Of a DNA stretch of 64,000 nucleotides, positions 42,931 through 52,197 are shown one piece after another (within the stretch, counting starts at the first letter, position 1; each line of letters opens with the position of its first letter). A program made the position numbers and the translations under genes. The notes beneath the pieces are model-generated. The model saw only the letters and a program-made list of their open reading frames with translations. It made no database searches and was not told where the DNA came from. This DNA is from Actinoplanes flavus (lineage in GTDB: Bacteria > Actinomycetota > Actinomycetes > Mycobacteriales > Micromonosporaceae): assembly GCF_017592555.1 (NCBI RefSeq), contig NZ_JAGFNS010000025.1, forward strand, positions 84,611-148,610. Direction: 5' to 3'.

Positions 42931-45426
42931 TCACAAACGAGGATCCACCGGTTCCGACTCGGCCGCCAGGATCGCGAAGACCAACTCGTGCACCCGCCAG
43001 GCCGGAGCGCCCTCGGCCAGCCGGTCCAGCGCCGCCAGGCCGAGGCCGTGCTCACGCAGAGCCAGCGACCGTTTACGGCCCAGGTTCCGCCGGCGGAGCT
43101 GGTCCAGCTGTTCCGGCCGGGTGTACTCCGGACCGTAGATGATCCGCAGGTACTCACGGCCACGGCACTTCACGCCGGGCTGAACGAGACGGCCCTTCGC
43201 GTCGGTCCGGGCGAGCCCGGCCCACGGCTTGACCACCATGCCCTCGCCGCCGGCCGCCGTCAGGGTCAGCCACCACTCGGTGGCGGCCGCCTCCGCCGCC
43301 GGATCGTCCAGATCGACGATCATCCGCCGGGTGGGCGTGAAGAGCTCCGGGTCTGCCGCGACCAGGCGGTCCGCCAGCGCCAGGTGCCAGTCGTGGTCCT
43401 TTTTCGCGTACGAGACCCCGGCGCCCGCCAGCACGGCGAACGGGGCGAGGGTGACCCCGCTGAGGCCGTCGGTCGGTTTCACATAGGCCCGGTAGGCCGC
43501 CGAGAATCCCTCGATCTCGGTGGCCCGCAGCTCCAGCCGGTCCCGCAGTGCGCCGACGTCGAGCCCGCGCCCGGCCACCCGCTCCAGCACCGTGAGCGCG
43601 GCGGGCAGCGCCGCCCGCCCGGCCGCGCCGACCCCGGCGTACTGGTCGCGGATGAGGCTGCCCGCCTTCGCCGACCAGGGCAGCAACTCGGTGTCCAGCA
43701 GCAGCCAGCCGGTCTCCAGTTCGGCGAAGAGCGGGGCGGCCGCGGCCCGGACGCGGGCCAGCAGCGGCTGGTCCAGCTCCGGGCCGAAGAACGGCCGCCC
43801 GGTCCGGGTCCAGATGGCGTCGCCGGCGCCGGAAGCGGAGACCCGCACCACGGCCCGGGAGCCCATGTGCTTCTCCTCGCACACCACCCGGTCCACACCG
43901 GCGGCACGCAGGTCGGCGAAGGCCGAGGACGGGTGCTCCAGGTAGCCCTCCACGGTCGAGCTGGTACACGGCGCCATCGTGGGCGGCAGCCAGACCAGCG
44001 TCTCCGGGTCGACCGAGAACCGGCCCATGACCTCCAGGGCCGCGGCCGCGTTCTCGGCGGGGACGGTGGTCTGCCCGTACCCGTAATCGATGTGCCGACG
44101 GCCTGTCACGTCCGCGATGTCCAGGCCCTGATCGGGTTTGGCCGGAGTCGTGAACAGCGGCCGGACCGGTGCGTAGTACTCCTTCGCGGCCGGGACCGCG
44201 ACCAGCTCGCGCGACGGCCAGCGGAGCGCGGTGAGCGCGCCGCCGAAGACGCAGCCGGTGTCCAGGCAGATGGTGTTGTTGATCCACTCCGGGACCGGGG
44301 TGGGCACGTGGCCGTAGACGACGGCGGCCGAGCCGCGGTACTCCCGGGCCCAGGGATAGCGGACCGGCAGACCGTACTCGTCGGTCTCGCCGGTGGTCTC
44401 GCCGTAGAGCGCGAAGCTGCGCACCCGGCCGGACGCCCGCCCGTGGTACGCCTCCTTGAGGCCGGCGTGCGCCACCACCAGGTTGCCGTCGTCGAGCACG
44501 TAGTGGCTGACCAGCCCGTCGATGAAGACCCGCACCTCGGCGACGAACGCCGGGTCCTCCGCCTCCAGCTGCTCCAGGGTCTCCGGCAGGCCGTGGGTGA
44601 GCTGGACGTTGCGCCCGTTCAGCTTGCGGGCCAGCTTCTGCTCGTGGTTGCCCGGCACACAGATCGCGTGCCCGGCCGCCACCATGCCCATGACCAGCCG
44701 CAGGACGCCGGGCGAGTCCGGGCCGCGGTCGACCAGGTCGCCGACGAAGACCGCCTTGCGGCCCTCCGGGTGCACGGCGTCGACCGGCCGGCCCCGCTCG
44801 TCGCGGGCCAGCTGCCAGCCCAGCTTGCCGAGCAGCGCCTCCAGTTCGGCACGGCAGCCGTGCACGTCCCCGATGATGTCGAACGGCCCGTGCTCGGTCT
44901 TCAGATCGTTGAAGAGCTTCTCGTAGCGGATCTCGACGGCGGCGATCTCGTCCACCCCGCGCAGCACGTGGATCTTGCGGAAGCCCTCCTTGGCCAGCTG
45001 GCCGAGGGAACGCCGCAGATCACGGTGCATCCGGGTGATCACCTGACGGCCGAAGGTCCGGTCCGTGCGGGCCTGCGTGCGCTCCCAGGCCAGTGCCTCC
45101 GGCACGTCCAGCACGATCGCCACCGGGAGCACGTCGTGGTCGCGGGCCACCTTGACCAGGCCGGCCCGGGCGTGCGGCTGGAGGTTCGTCGCGTCCACCA
45201 CGGTCAGCCGGCCGGCGGCCAGCCGCTTGCCGGCCACGTAGTGCAGCACGTCGAAGGCGTCGGACGAGGCGGACTGGTCGTTCTCGTCGTCGGCCACCAG
45301 GCCGCGGAAGAAGTCCGAGGAGAGGACCTGGGTGGGCGCCCAGTGCCGGGCCGCGAAGGTCGACTTGCCGGAACCGGAGATGCCGACCAGGGCCACGAGC
45401 GACAGCTCGGGAACGTCGAGGATCAT
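42931..45426 (-). CDS. pnkp: Bacterial RNA-repair enzyme Pnkp (kinase-phosphatase-ligase)
   Basis: The 831-residue protein has the three domains of Clostridium thermocellum Pnkp. The N-terminal polynucleotide kinase has P-loop GISGSGKST (15-23). A central metallophosphoesterase follows, with GDVHG (186-190), GDLVDRG (229-235) and GNHE (259-262). The C-terminal adenylyltransferase/ligase-like domain has the nucleotidyl lysine in EEKHMGSR (Lys519) and a terminal helical module. It heals broken RNA ends (3' phosphate removal, 5' phosphorylation) and seals them together with Hen1. Its ATG overlaps the hen1 stop (ATGA). Confidence 0.96.
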   Translation of the reverse strand: MILDVPELSLVALVGISGSGKSTFAARHWAPTQVLSSDFFRGLVADDENDQSASSDAFDVLHYVAGKRLAAGRLTVVDATNLQPHARAGLVKVARDHDVLPVAIVLDVPEALAWERTQARTDRTFGRQVITRMHRDLRRSLGQLAKEGFRKIHVLRGVDEIAAVEIRYEKLFNDLKTEHGPFDIIGDVHGCRAELEALLGKLGWQLARDERGRPVDAVHPEGRKAVFVGDLVDRGPDSPGVLRLVMGMVAAGHAICVPGNHEQKLARKLNGRNVQLTHGLPETLEQLEAEDPAFVAEVRVFIDGLVSHYVLDDGNLVVAHAGLKEAYHGRASGRVRSFALYGETTGETDEYGLPVRYPWAREYRGSAAVVYGHVPTPVPEWINNTICLDTGCVFGGALTALRWPSRELVAVPAAKEYYAPVRPLFTTPAKPDQGLDIADVTGRRHIDYGYGQTTVPAENAAAALEVMGRFSVDPETLVWLPPTMAPCTSSTVEGYLEHPSSAFADLRAAGVDRVVCEEKHMGSRAVVRVSASGAGDAIWTRTGRPFFGPELDQPLLARVRAAAAPLFAELETGWLLLDTELLPWSAKAGSLIRDQYAGVGAAGRAALPAALTVLERVAGRGLDVGALRDRLELRATEIEGFSAAYRAYVKPTDGLSGVTLAPFAVLAGAGVSYAKKDHDWHLALADRLVAADPELFTPTRRMIVDLDDPAAEAAATEWWLTLTAAGGEGMVVKPWAGLARTDAKGRLVQPGVKCRGREYLRIIYGPEYTRPEQLDQLRRRNLGRKRSLALREHGLGLAALDRLAEGAPAWRVHELVFAILAAESEPVDPRL

Positions 45427-46784
45427 GCGGACATCTCCGAGAACGTGAAGAGGGCGAGCTGGGTGGGTGCGCCGGTGGTCTCGTCGGCCTCGCCGACCCC
45501 ACGGATCGTCACCGTGTAGCCGTGGGCCGCCGCGACCGACTCCGCCCACGCGGCGAACTCGGCCCGGGTCCACTCGAAGCGGTGGTCCGAGTGACGCATG
45601 CCGGTCAGCCCTTCGTAGTGCACGTTGTACTCCACGTTCGGCGTGGTCACGATCACGGCGGTGGGCCGCGCGTGGCCGAAGACGGCGGCCTCCAGAGCGG
45701 GCAGCCGGGGCAGGTCGATGTGCTCGATGACCTCCATCAGCACCGCCGCGTCGAAACCGCGGAGCCGGTCGTCGCGGTAGGTCAGCGCGGTCTGAATCAA
45801 CCGGATCCGGTCCTTCTGCCGCTCCGGCAGCCGGTCCAGCCGGAGCCGGCGGGCCGCCTGCTCCAGCGAGCGGGTGGACACGTCGGCACCGACGATCTCG
45901 GTGAGGCTCCGGTCCTTGACCAGGGCGGTCAGCAGCGCGCCGCCACCGCAGCCCAGATCCAGGACGCGGGACGCGCCCACCTCGGTGAGAGCTGCCAGCA
46001 CGGCCTCCCGGCGCTGCTCGGCCAGCGGGGCGCGGCGGGTCACCGGCAGCTCGGCCTCCTCCTCGGTGACCGGCTGGTCCGCCTCCAGCAGTTCGAGCGC
46101 GGTGGTCGCCAGCGAGCGGCGGTGCGCCAGGTAACGCCGGGCGATCAGCACCTTCTCCGGGTGGGCGGCGAGCCAGCCCTCACCGGAGCGCAGCAGCTTC
46201 TCGATCTCGTCCGGGGCGACCCAGTAGTGCTTCCCGTCGTCGAGCACCGGCAGCAGCACGTACAGATGGTTCAGCGCGTCGGCGACCCGCAGCTCACCGG
46301 ACAGGTGCACGTCGACATAGCGGCTGTCGCCGCCGATCTCCGCCTCGAACGGGATCGGGGTGGCCGTGACCCGCCAGCCGAGCGGGGTGAACAGGCGGCT
46401 CACCAGCTCCGGGGTGCCGCGCAGCACCGGCACGTGGATCTCCAGCGGGATGCTGGTGGCGGCCAGCTCCGGCCGGTCCCGCGAGGCGCCGCGCAGGGCG
46501 CTGCGGAACACCTTGGCCAGGGCGCTCGCCAGCAGGCTGGAGGCCGCGTACGGCCGATCGTTCACGTACTGGCTCAGCTCGAACGCGTCCCGCTGTGCCC
46601 GTAGCCGCTGCGGGTCGACGTCCAGCAGCAGGGCCGCGGTGCACCGGTCCTCCTCCGCCTCGGGGTAGAGGACGTGCGCCGTGCCGGTGGGCACGTCGAA
46701 GGAGTGCACCTTGCCGGGATGCTTGACCAGCAGGTAGCCCAGGTCGGTGGCGGGCCGGTGGGTGGTCGTCAGGGTGAGCAGCAC
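45423..46784 (-). CDS. hen1: 3'-terminal RNA ribose 2'-O-methyltransferase Hen1
   Basis: The 453-residue protein has an N-terminal domain (about 1-240) of the type that activates Pnkp ligation and a C-terminal SAM-dependent methyltransferase. SAM motif DLGCGGG is at 276-282. The manganese site is formed by Glu351, Glu354 and His355 in EVIEHID and by His401 in HSDHRFEW, the EEHH pattern known for Hen1. It methylates the 2'-OH at the repair junction before sealing, protecting the RNA from repeat cleavage by ribotoxins. The start is GTG and lacks a strong ribosome site. Confidence 0.96.
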   Translation of the reverse strand: MLLTLTTTHRPATDLGYLLVKHPGKVHSFDVPTGTAHVLYPEAEEDRCTAALLLDVDPQRLRAQRDAFELSQYVNDRPYAASSLLASALAKVFRSALRGASRDRPELAATSIPLEIHVPVLRGTPELVSRLFTPLGWRVTATPIPFEAEIGGDSRYVDVHLSGELRVADALNHLYVLLPVLDDGKHYWVAPDEIEKLLRSGEGWLAAHPEKVLIARRYLAHRRSLATTALELLEADQPVTEEEAELPVTRRAPLAEQRREAVLAALTEVGASRVLDLGCGGGALLTALVKDRSLTEIVGADVSTRSLEQAARRLRLDRLPERQKDRIRLIQTALTYRDDRLRGFDAAVLMEVIEHIDLPRLPALEAAVFGHARPTAVIVTTPNVEYNVHYEGLTGMRHSDHRFEWTRAEFAAWAESVAAAHGYTVTIRGVGEADETTGAPTQLALFTFSEMSA

Positions 46785-46835
46785 GTGTCGATCGTGGCAG
46801 CCGTCCGCGACTCCGGCGATCGATTTGCCGGCCGG

Positions 46836-47021
46836 TCAGCGGTAGTCGTCGTCGAACTCCACCACGCGGCCCTGCTCCTGGGCGTCCCACTCGCTGACGT
46901 CGTCGGTGTGGGGCAGATCGTCGTCCGCGTCGTCGTCCTGCAGGCTGGGGACCGCGATCATCGCCTGCTCGGCCGCGTCGACCTCGGGTGTCTCCAGGTC
47001 GATCTCCATCGGCTTCGTCAT
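46836..47021 (-). CDS. Small acidic protein upstream of hen1
   Basis: The 61-residue protein begins MTKPMEIDLETPEVDAAEQA. Its C-terminal half is very acidic (DDDADDDLPHTDD, ending VVEFDDDYR), so it is probably disordered. A GGAAGCCGAGG site precedes ATG 47021; longer upstream readings cross the divergent fba promoter area. It lies 51 bp upstream of hen1 on the same strand and so may be the first gene of an RNA-repair unit, or an independent lineage-type small protein. Function unknown. Confidence 0.65.
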   Translation of the reverse strand: MTKPMEIDLETPEVDAAEQAMIAVPSLQDDDADDDLPHTDDVSEWDAQEQGRVVEFDDDYR

Positions 47022-47400
47022 CCTCGGCTTCCTTCCGTTCTCGGCGGCTGTCGGCTCCGGGGTGGTGGTCTCTCTGGCGCTCGGGTCGTGTGGTCCTCGT
47101 CTCATGGTGCGCGTTGCCCGGCTGCGATGCCGCACAAACCGGCAGGTGCCGCTCTTCTGAGGGTGGCCCGTACGGGCAGCCGGCGCGGCGGAAGCGACCC
47201 GATCACGCAGCGCAAGGGGAACAAGGGCCACAGTCGCCGCGAACCGGCCGGACGATCGCCCCTTATATACCAATCGCGGGTCTCGCGGTCCGGATTTCGG
47301 GGCGATTTCCGCTACGCAACGCGACTGCGGAATACTGCCTGCTGGAGGACAGCGCGGTCCTGCCCTCTGCTGCCCGTACCAAAGAGCAAGGAGCGCACCG
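47022..47400. promoter_or_regulatory. Divergent promoter region of fba and the acidic gene
   Basis: About 380 bases hold no accepted gene. A TTATATAC element (47263-47270) stands out in the G/C background and is a good -10 candidate for fba, giving a leader of about 125 bases. A GAGC-rich segment with AAGGAG (47388-47393) is the fba ribosome site. Confidence 0.45.
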
Positions 47401-48426
<1,026 letters not shown>

Positions 48427-48433
48427 TTCCGCG

Positions 48434-48470
48434 ACGACGGCCGGTCCCCTTCGTGGGGACCGGCCGTCGT
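48434..48470 (+). terminator. Strong terminator of fba
   Basis: A 16-bp perfect stem (48434-48449 with 48455-48470) with loop TTCGT is followed by TGTCTT, eight bases after the fba stop. Confidence 0.9.
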
Positions 48471-48529
48471 TGTCTTGCGGGGTCACGCAGAGGCACGGGT
48501 ACCATCGACCGATCAAGATCGGCGGGACG

Positions 48530-49051
48530 GTGGTCGTGCTCGGAATCGAGGGCTGGAAACCCGAGTGGCATCACGATGCCGAAGCCCTCGCTGCCACCCA
48601 TCGACACATGTTCGTGCGGCTCATCGGCCGGAAACTGCGATCAAGCCACCTCATGTGGGATGTGGCTCAGCGTGGTTGGTTCGCCGACGGTCCGGTGATC
48701 CTCGACTTCGGATCGAGTCGTGTTGAGATCACTCACCGTAAATTCGATGAGTGTGCGATCACCTGGGACCAGATCGACATGAGCGTCCCGATCGACTGGT
48801 ACGAACACTTCGACTGGCGGTCCGACCCGAACGCCGCGCTGCGCCAGGCCCGTGACCGGCCACTTCGCGCGGTCAACATCATCGAGCGGACCACCTCGGC
48901 CGACTGGCGGCCCCGCGTGCTGCACGCCGTCGAATTCCTCTTCGACGGCGCGCGCCTCGCGATCTACAACGCCATGGACGAGAACGGCATCACCGACGTC
49001 CCCGAAGCCGAGCTGCCCGCCGCACACTGGCGGCGCGTGCACGTCGCCTGA
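48530..49051 (+). CDS. Hypothetical protein (about 173 aa)
   Basis: The protein begins at GTG 48530 (or GTG 48536) after a GGCGGGACGG purine stretch; a longer upstream frame crosses the fba terminator and was rejected. It is soluble and aromatic-rich: GIEGWKPEWHHDAEALAATH, then WFADGPVILDFGSSRVEITH, SVPIDWYEHFDW and VEFLFDGARLAIYNAMDENG, an alternating beta pattern. No motif is recognised. It is convergent with a small Gly-rich membrane protein gene. Confidence 0.7.
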   Translation: MVVLGIEGWKPEWHHDAEALAATHRHMFVRLIGRKLRSSHLMWDVAQRGWFADGPVILDFGSSRVEITHRKFDECAITWDQIDMSVPIDWYEHFDWRSDPNAALRQARDRPLRAVNIIERTTSADWRPRVLHAVEFLFDGARLAIYNAMDENGITDVPEAELPAAHWRRVHVA

Positions 49052-49055
49052 CGGG

Positions 49056-49376
49056 TCAGTAGCCGCCGCCACCGCCGCTGTCCCCGCCACCGCTCCAGCC
49101 ACCGCCGCCGCTGTCCCCGCCGCCGCTCCAGCCGCTGCCACCGCTGTCGGAGCTCCCCCAGCCGCCGCCGCTGTCACCCGACGACGACGAACCGCTGTCG
49201 CTCCACGAGTGGTCGTCCGAGGAGCCGCCGTCGTAGTGGTGCCCGTGCGAGGTGGCCACCCAGCCACCGTGGGAACGGGACCGGGAAGGGCGCCGGCCGG
49301 CACCCCTGGTGATCTTGAAGATCAGCGAGACCGCGACCAGCGCGATGAGGACGATGAAGAACACGGTCAGATCCAT
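49056..49376 (-). CDS. Small membrane protein with Gly/Ser-rich tail
   Basis: The 106-residue protein has one N-terminal membrane helix (DLTVFFIVLIALVAVSLIF), a basic segment (RGAGRRPSRSRSHGG) and a C-terminal low-complexity tail of Gly, Ser, Asp and Trp repeats (GWSGGGDSGGG units). The same design, a helix plus Gly-rich tail, occurs in many actinobacterial small envelope proteins. A GTG start at 49394 is possible, where GGAGG overlaps the codon. Function unknown. Confidence 0.65.
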   Translation of the reverse strand: MDLTVFFIVLIALVAVSLIFKITRGAGRRPSRSRSHGGWVATSHGHHYDGGSSDDHSWSDSGSSSSGDSGGGWGSSDSGGSGWSGGGDSGGGGWSGGGDSGGGGGY

Positions 49377-49410
49377 GGATGCAGTGTGCGACACCTCCGC
49401 TACTTCAGAA

Positions 49411-50610
49411 CTACGCAGGTGAGAGGGCTTTCATCGCCTCGTCCAGCGAGTCGGTGACGACGATCAGACCGGACTGGTCGCCGTGCGGGGAACGGGCCAG
49501 CAACGGTCCGAGGAGATCCACCACGGGCAACGCGGACCAGTGCTCCACACCGAGGAACACGTACGCCCCGGACGGCCCGTCGGTGGCGTAGAACGTCTTG
49601 GTCGCCGCCTGGAAGATCTCCTGCACCGTCCCGGCCCAGCCCGGCGCGAACACGATCCCGCCCCGGGACAGCCGCAGGATCGAGTCCTCCCGGACCGCGT
49701 TGGAGAAGTACTTGCCGATCTGGCCGGCGAACAGGTTGGCCGGCTCGTGCCCGTACAGCCAGGTGGGCAGGGCCAGACCGCCGTGCTGGAGCCGGCCGGC
49801 CACGTCGAGCGGCGGCAGCGGCCAGGCGGCCCGTACCGCCAGCGCGGCCGCGGTGTACGGCACGTGGTCCAGGAACTGCGGCGCGACCGCGAGCCGGTCG
49901 ATCGCGGCGGTCAGCTCGGACTCCGGGAACGACGAGAAATAGGCGCCCAGGTTGGCGGCCTCCATCACGCCCGGACCACCGCCGGTCACGATCAGGCGCC
50001 CGGCGGCGCTCAGGCGGCGGGCCAGGGCCGCGACCATCCGGTACGGCTCCGAGCCCCGGGGCGCCGCGTGGCCACCCATGATCCCGATCGCCCCGCCCGG
50101 CCCGTGCGCCGACACCCACGCGTTGAGCGCCTTGCCCAGCGCGTTGTCGATCCCGGCGTCGTGCAGCCGCTGGGCGATCGCCTCCCGGATGTCCGGAACA
50201 GCGCCGCCGTGCGTCACGAAATGCTGGTAGACGGCGGTGTCGTACATGCCGGCGAAGCCGTGCTCGGCGAACCCGGCGGACAGGTCCTCGGCCGTGTAGA
50301 GCAGCGCCGGATGGGTCGGGTAGGGCCGCCCGTCGAAGGGCGGGACCACGTGCGCCCCGCGCCGGATCAGATCGGCCTCCACCTCCAGCCCGGCCAGATG
50401 GCAGCCGACGAAGACGGTGTCGCGGACGTCGGTGCCGCTCAGATCGGGCGGATCCTGGTCCAGGCGCAGGCCCAGGACACACAGGCCGGCCAGGGTGTTC
50501 TTGGCCAGGTGCACGTTCAGTTCGGCTCGGGTCTCGATCTCGTCGGCGGTCGCGTCGAAGGGCGTGTCGCCGCCGAGCACTGGTTGCAAGGGATCGGGCA
50601 TACCGTCCAT
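49411..50610 (-). CDS. LOG-family (lysine-decarboxylase-like) protein
   Basis: The 399-residue protein has a Rossmann-type nucleotide-binding core. LIVTGGGPGVMEAANLGA (206-223) matches the LOG motif, followed by a variant of the PGGxGTxxE motif, here PGWAGTVQE (323-331), with Trp in place of the second Gly. A long N-terminal extension (about 170 residues) makes it resemble the E. coli PpnN type of nucleotide 5'-monophosphate nucleosidase more than short cytokinin-activating LOGs. Activity is therefore likely on a nucleotide ribosyl bond but unproven. It is divergent from an ADP-ribosylglycohydrolase gene. Confidence 0.82.
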   Translation of the reverse strand: MDGMPDPLQPVLGGDTPFDATADEIETRAELNVHLAKNTLAGLCVLGLRLDQDPPDLSGTDVRDTVFVGCHLAGLEVEADLIRRGAHVVPPFDGRPYPTHPALLYTAEDLSAGFAEHGFAGMYDTAVYQHFVTHGGAVPDIREAIAQRLHDAGIDNALGKALNAWVSAHGPGGAIGIMGGHAAPRGSEPYRMVAALARRLSAAGRLIVTGGGPGVMEAANLGAYFSSFPESELTAAIDRLAVAPQFLDHVPYTAAALAVRAAWPLPPLDVAGRLQHGGLALPTWLYGHEPANLFAGQIGKYFSNAVREDSILRLSRGGIVFAPGWAGTVQEIFQAATKTFYATDGPSGAYVFLGVEHWSALPVVDLLGPLLARSPHGDQSGLIVVTDSLDEAMKALSPA

Positions 50611-50658
50611 CTTGCTCGCACCGAGCAGTCCGTTGACGCACTACCTAGAGTTGTCGGC

Positions 50659-51651
50659 ATGCGTGCTGCGTCGGGGTCACTGTTCGGATTGGCGTACGGG
50701 GACTCGCTCGGGAAGCCGACCGAGTTCCAGGAGTACGCGTCCATCGTCGCCCGGTACGGTCCCGGCGGCCCACGGCGACTCGTCGGCGAGCCGGCCCTGG
50801 TGACCGACGACACGCAGATGGCCCTGGCCGTCGGTGAGGCGCTGCTCGAGGTCGGCGCCGACGTCACCCCGGCCACCCTCGAGCCGGTGCTGCGCCGCCG
50901 CTTCCTGGCCTGGGCGGCCAGCCCGGAGAACGACCGGGCACCCGGCATGACCTGCCTGCGGGCCATCGAGCTGCTCGCCGACGGCCGGCCGTGGACCCGG
51001 GCCACCCAGGCCGACTCGAAGGGCTGCGGCGCCAACATGCGGGTCACCCCGGTGGGCCTGGTTCCCGGCCTCACCGACGACCAGCGGGCCGGGGCGGCGC
51101 AGTTCCAGGCGGCCCTCACGCACGGCCATCCGACCGGGCTGGCGGCGAGCGAGCTCACCGCGTACGCCTGCCGTTGGCTCCGCGACGGCCTCGCGCCGGC
51201 CGATCTGCTCGCCGCCCTCCGGGATCGCTGCGCCGAGCAGCGGAAGGTCTATCGGGGTGACTGGCTCGGCGAGCTGTGGCAGCGCCCGACGGTGACCTCG
51301 CCGGAGGACTTCATCGCCCGCGGCTGGGACGAGTGCGCCGCCGCGCTGGACCGGGTCGGGGCCGCGCTCGCGACGGGCGACCACGCCGGCGACCCGTGCC
51401 TGGCCACCGGCGCCGGCTGGATCGCCGAGGAGGCGCTGGCCACCGCCCTCTACTGCTACCTGATCTCTCCGGACGAGCCGGTCACCGTCGTCGGCCGCGG
51501 CGCGGCCTCGTCCGGCGACTCCGACTCCATCGCCTGCCTGGCGGGGGCCTTCGCGGGCGCGTCGCTCGGCCTCTCCGCGTGGCCGGCCGACTGGCAGACC
51601 CAGATCGAGTACGCCGACCGGCTGTTCCGTCTCGGCAAGGCCTGGGACTGA
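50659..51651 (+). CDS. ADP-ribosylglycohydrolase family protein
   Basis: The 330-residue protein is an ADP-ribosyl hydrolase of the DraG/ARH fold. Metal-binding segments are clear: GLAYGDSLGKPTEF at the N-terminus, LVTDDTQMALAVGEALL (about 48-64) and ASSGDSDSIACLAGAFAGA (about 288-306), which hold the paired Asp residues for two Mg ions. It would remove ADP-ribose from proteins, nucleic acids or small molecules. It starts 48 bp from the LOG-family gene, so the two share a divergent promoter. Confidence 0.93.
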   Translation: MRAASGSLFGLAYGDSLGKPTEFQEYASIVARYGPGGPRRLVGEPALVTDDTQMALAVGEALLEVGADVTPATLEPVLRRRFLAWAASPENDRAPGMTCLRAIELLADGRPWTRATQADSKGCGANMRVTPVGLVPGLTDDQRAGAAQFQAALTHGHPTGLAASELTAYACRWLRDGLAPADLLAALRDRCAEQRKVYRGDWLGELWQRPTVTSPEDFIARGWDECAAALDRVGAALATGDHAGDPCLATGAGWIAEEALATALYCYLISPDEPVTVVGRGAASSGDSDSIACLAGAFAGASLGLSAWPADWQTQIEYADRLFRLGKAWD

Positions 51652-51723
51652 TCATCGGCTGTTCATCCGGCGAAACGCCGCCTTGACGGGAATGCGGCCG
51701 GCCCGAACGGGTTGAATGGGGTC

Positions 51724-52146
51724 ATGCAGAACCTCCTTCCCGAGCCGCCGGCCACCCGCCTGCCCGCCGACGCCGAGGCCGACAAGGCTCTCGCCGAGGC
51801 CTCCGCCGCGGGCACCGACGAGGCCTTCAAGGCGGTCGCCGCCACGTACCCCGCGTACAGCGCCGCCTGGGCGCCCCTGGCCGCCGCGGCACTGGCCGCC
51901 GGTGAGCCGGTCACCGCGTACGCGTACGCCCGTACCGGATATCACCGCGGCCTGGACGCGCTGCGCCGCAACGGCTGGAAGGGCCACGGCCCGGTGCCCT
52001 GGGCGCACGAGCCGAACCAGGGCTTCCTGCGCTGCCTGCACGTGCTGTCGCAGGCCGCCGCCGCGATCGGTGAGGCCGACGAGGCGGCCCGCTGCGCCCA
52101 GTTCCTGCGGGACAGCGACCCGGCGGCGGCCGACGCCCTGACCTGA
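51724..52146 (+). CDS. DUF3151 protein
   Basis: The 140-residue helical protein matches the actinobacterial DUF3151 family: LLPEPPATRLP at the start, TYPAYSAAWAPLAAAALAAG, ARTGYHRGLDALRRNGWKG and the conserved PVPWAHEPNQGFLRCLHVL. The repeated helix pairs suggest a TPR-like fold. Function is unknown; in many actinobacteria it lies near fba and purA, as here. It is convergent with the MinD-like ATPase gene across a hairpin. Confidence 0.9.
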   Translation: MQNLLPEPPATRLPADAEADKALAEASAAGTDEAFKAVAATYPAYSAAWAPLAAAALAAGEPVTAYAYARTGYHRGLDALRRNGWKGHGPVPWAHEPNQGFLRCLHVLSQAAAAIGEADEAARCAQFLRDSDPAAADALT

Positions 52147-52160
52147 TCCTGATCCGTTTC

Positions 52161-52190
52161 GGACGGCGAGCGTTTTGGCGCTCGCCGTCC
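52161..52190. terminator. Bidirectional terminator hairpin
   Basis: A 12-bp perfect stem (52161-52172 with 52179-52190) with loop TTTTGG lies between the convergent DUF3151 and MinD-like genes. Confidence 0.85.
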
Positions 52191-52197
52191 ACTGCGG

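Noticed and set aside
42004..45519. 1,171-codon open frame on the plus strand opposite dedA and pnkp
   Set aside because: It runs through two real genes and an intergenic gap, has no ribosome site, and its composition is that of an antisense shadow.
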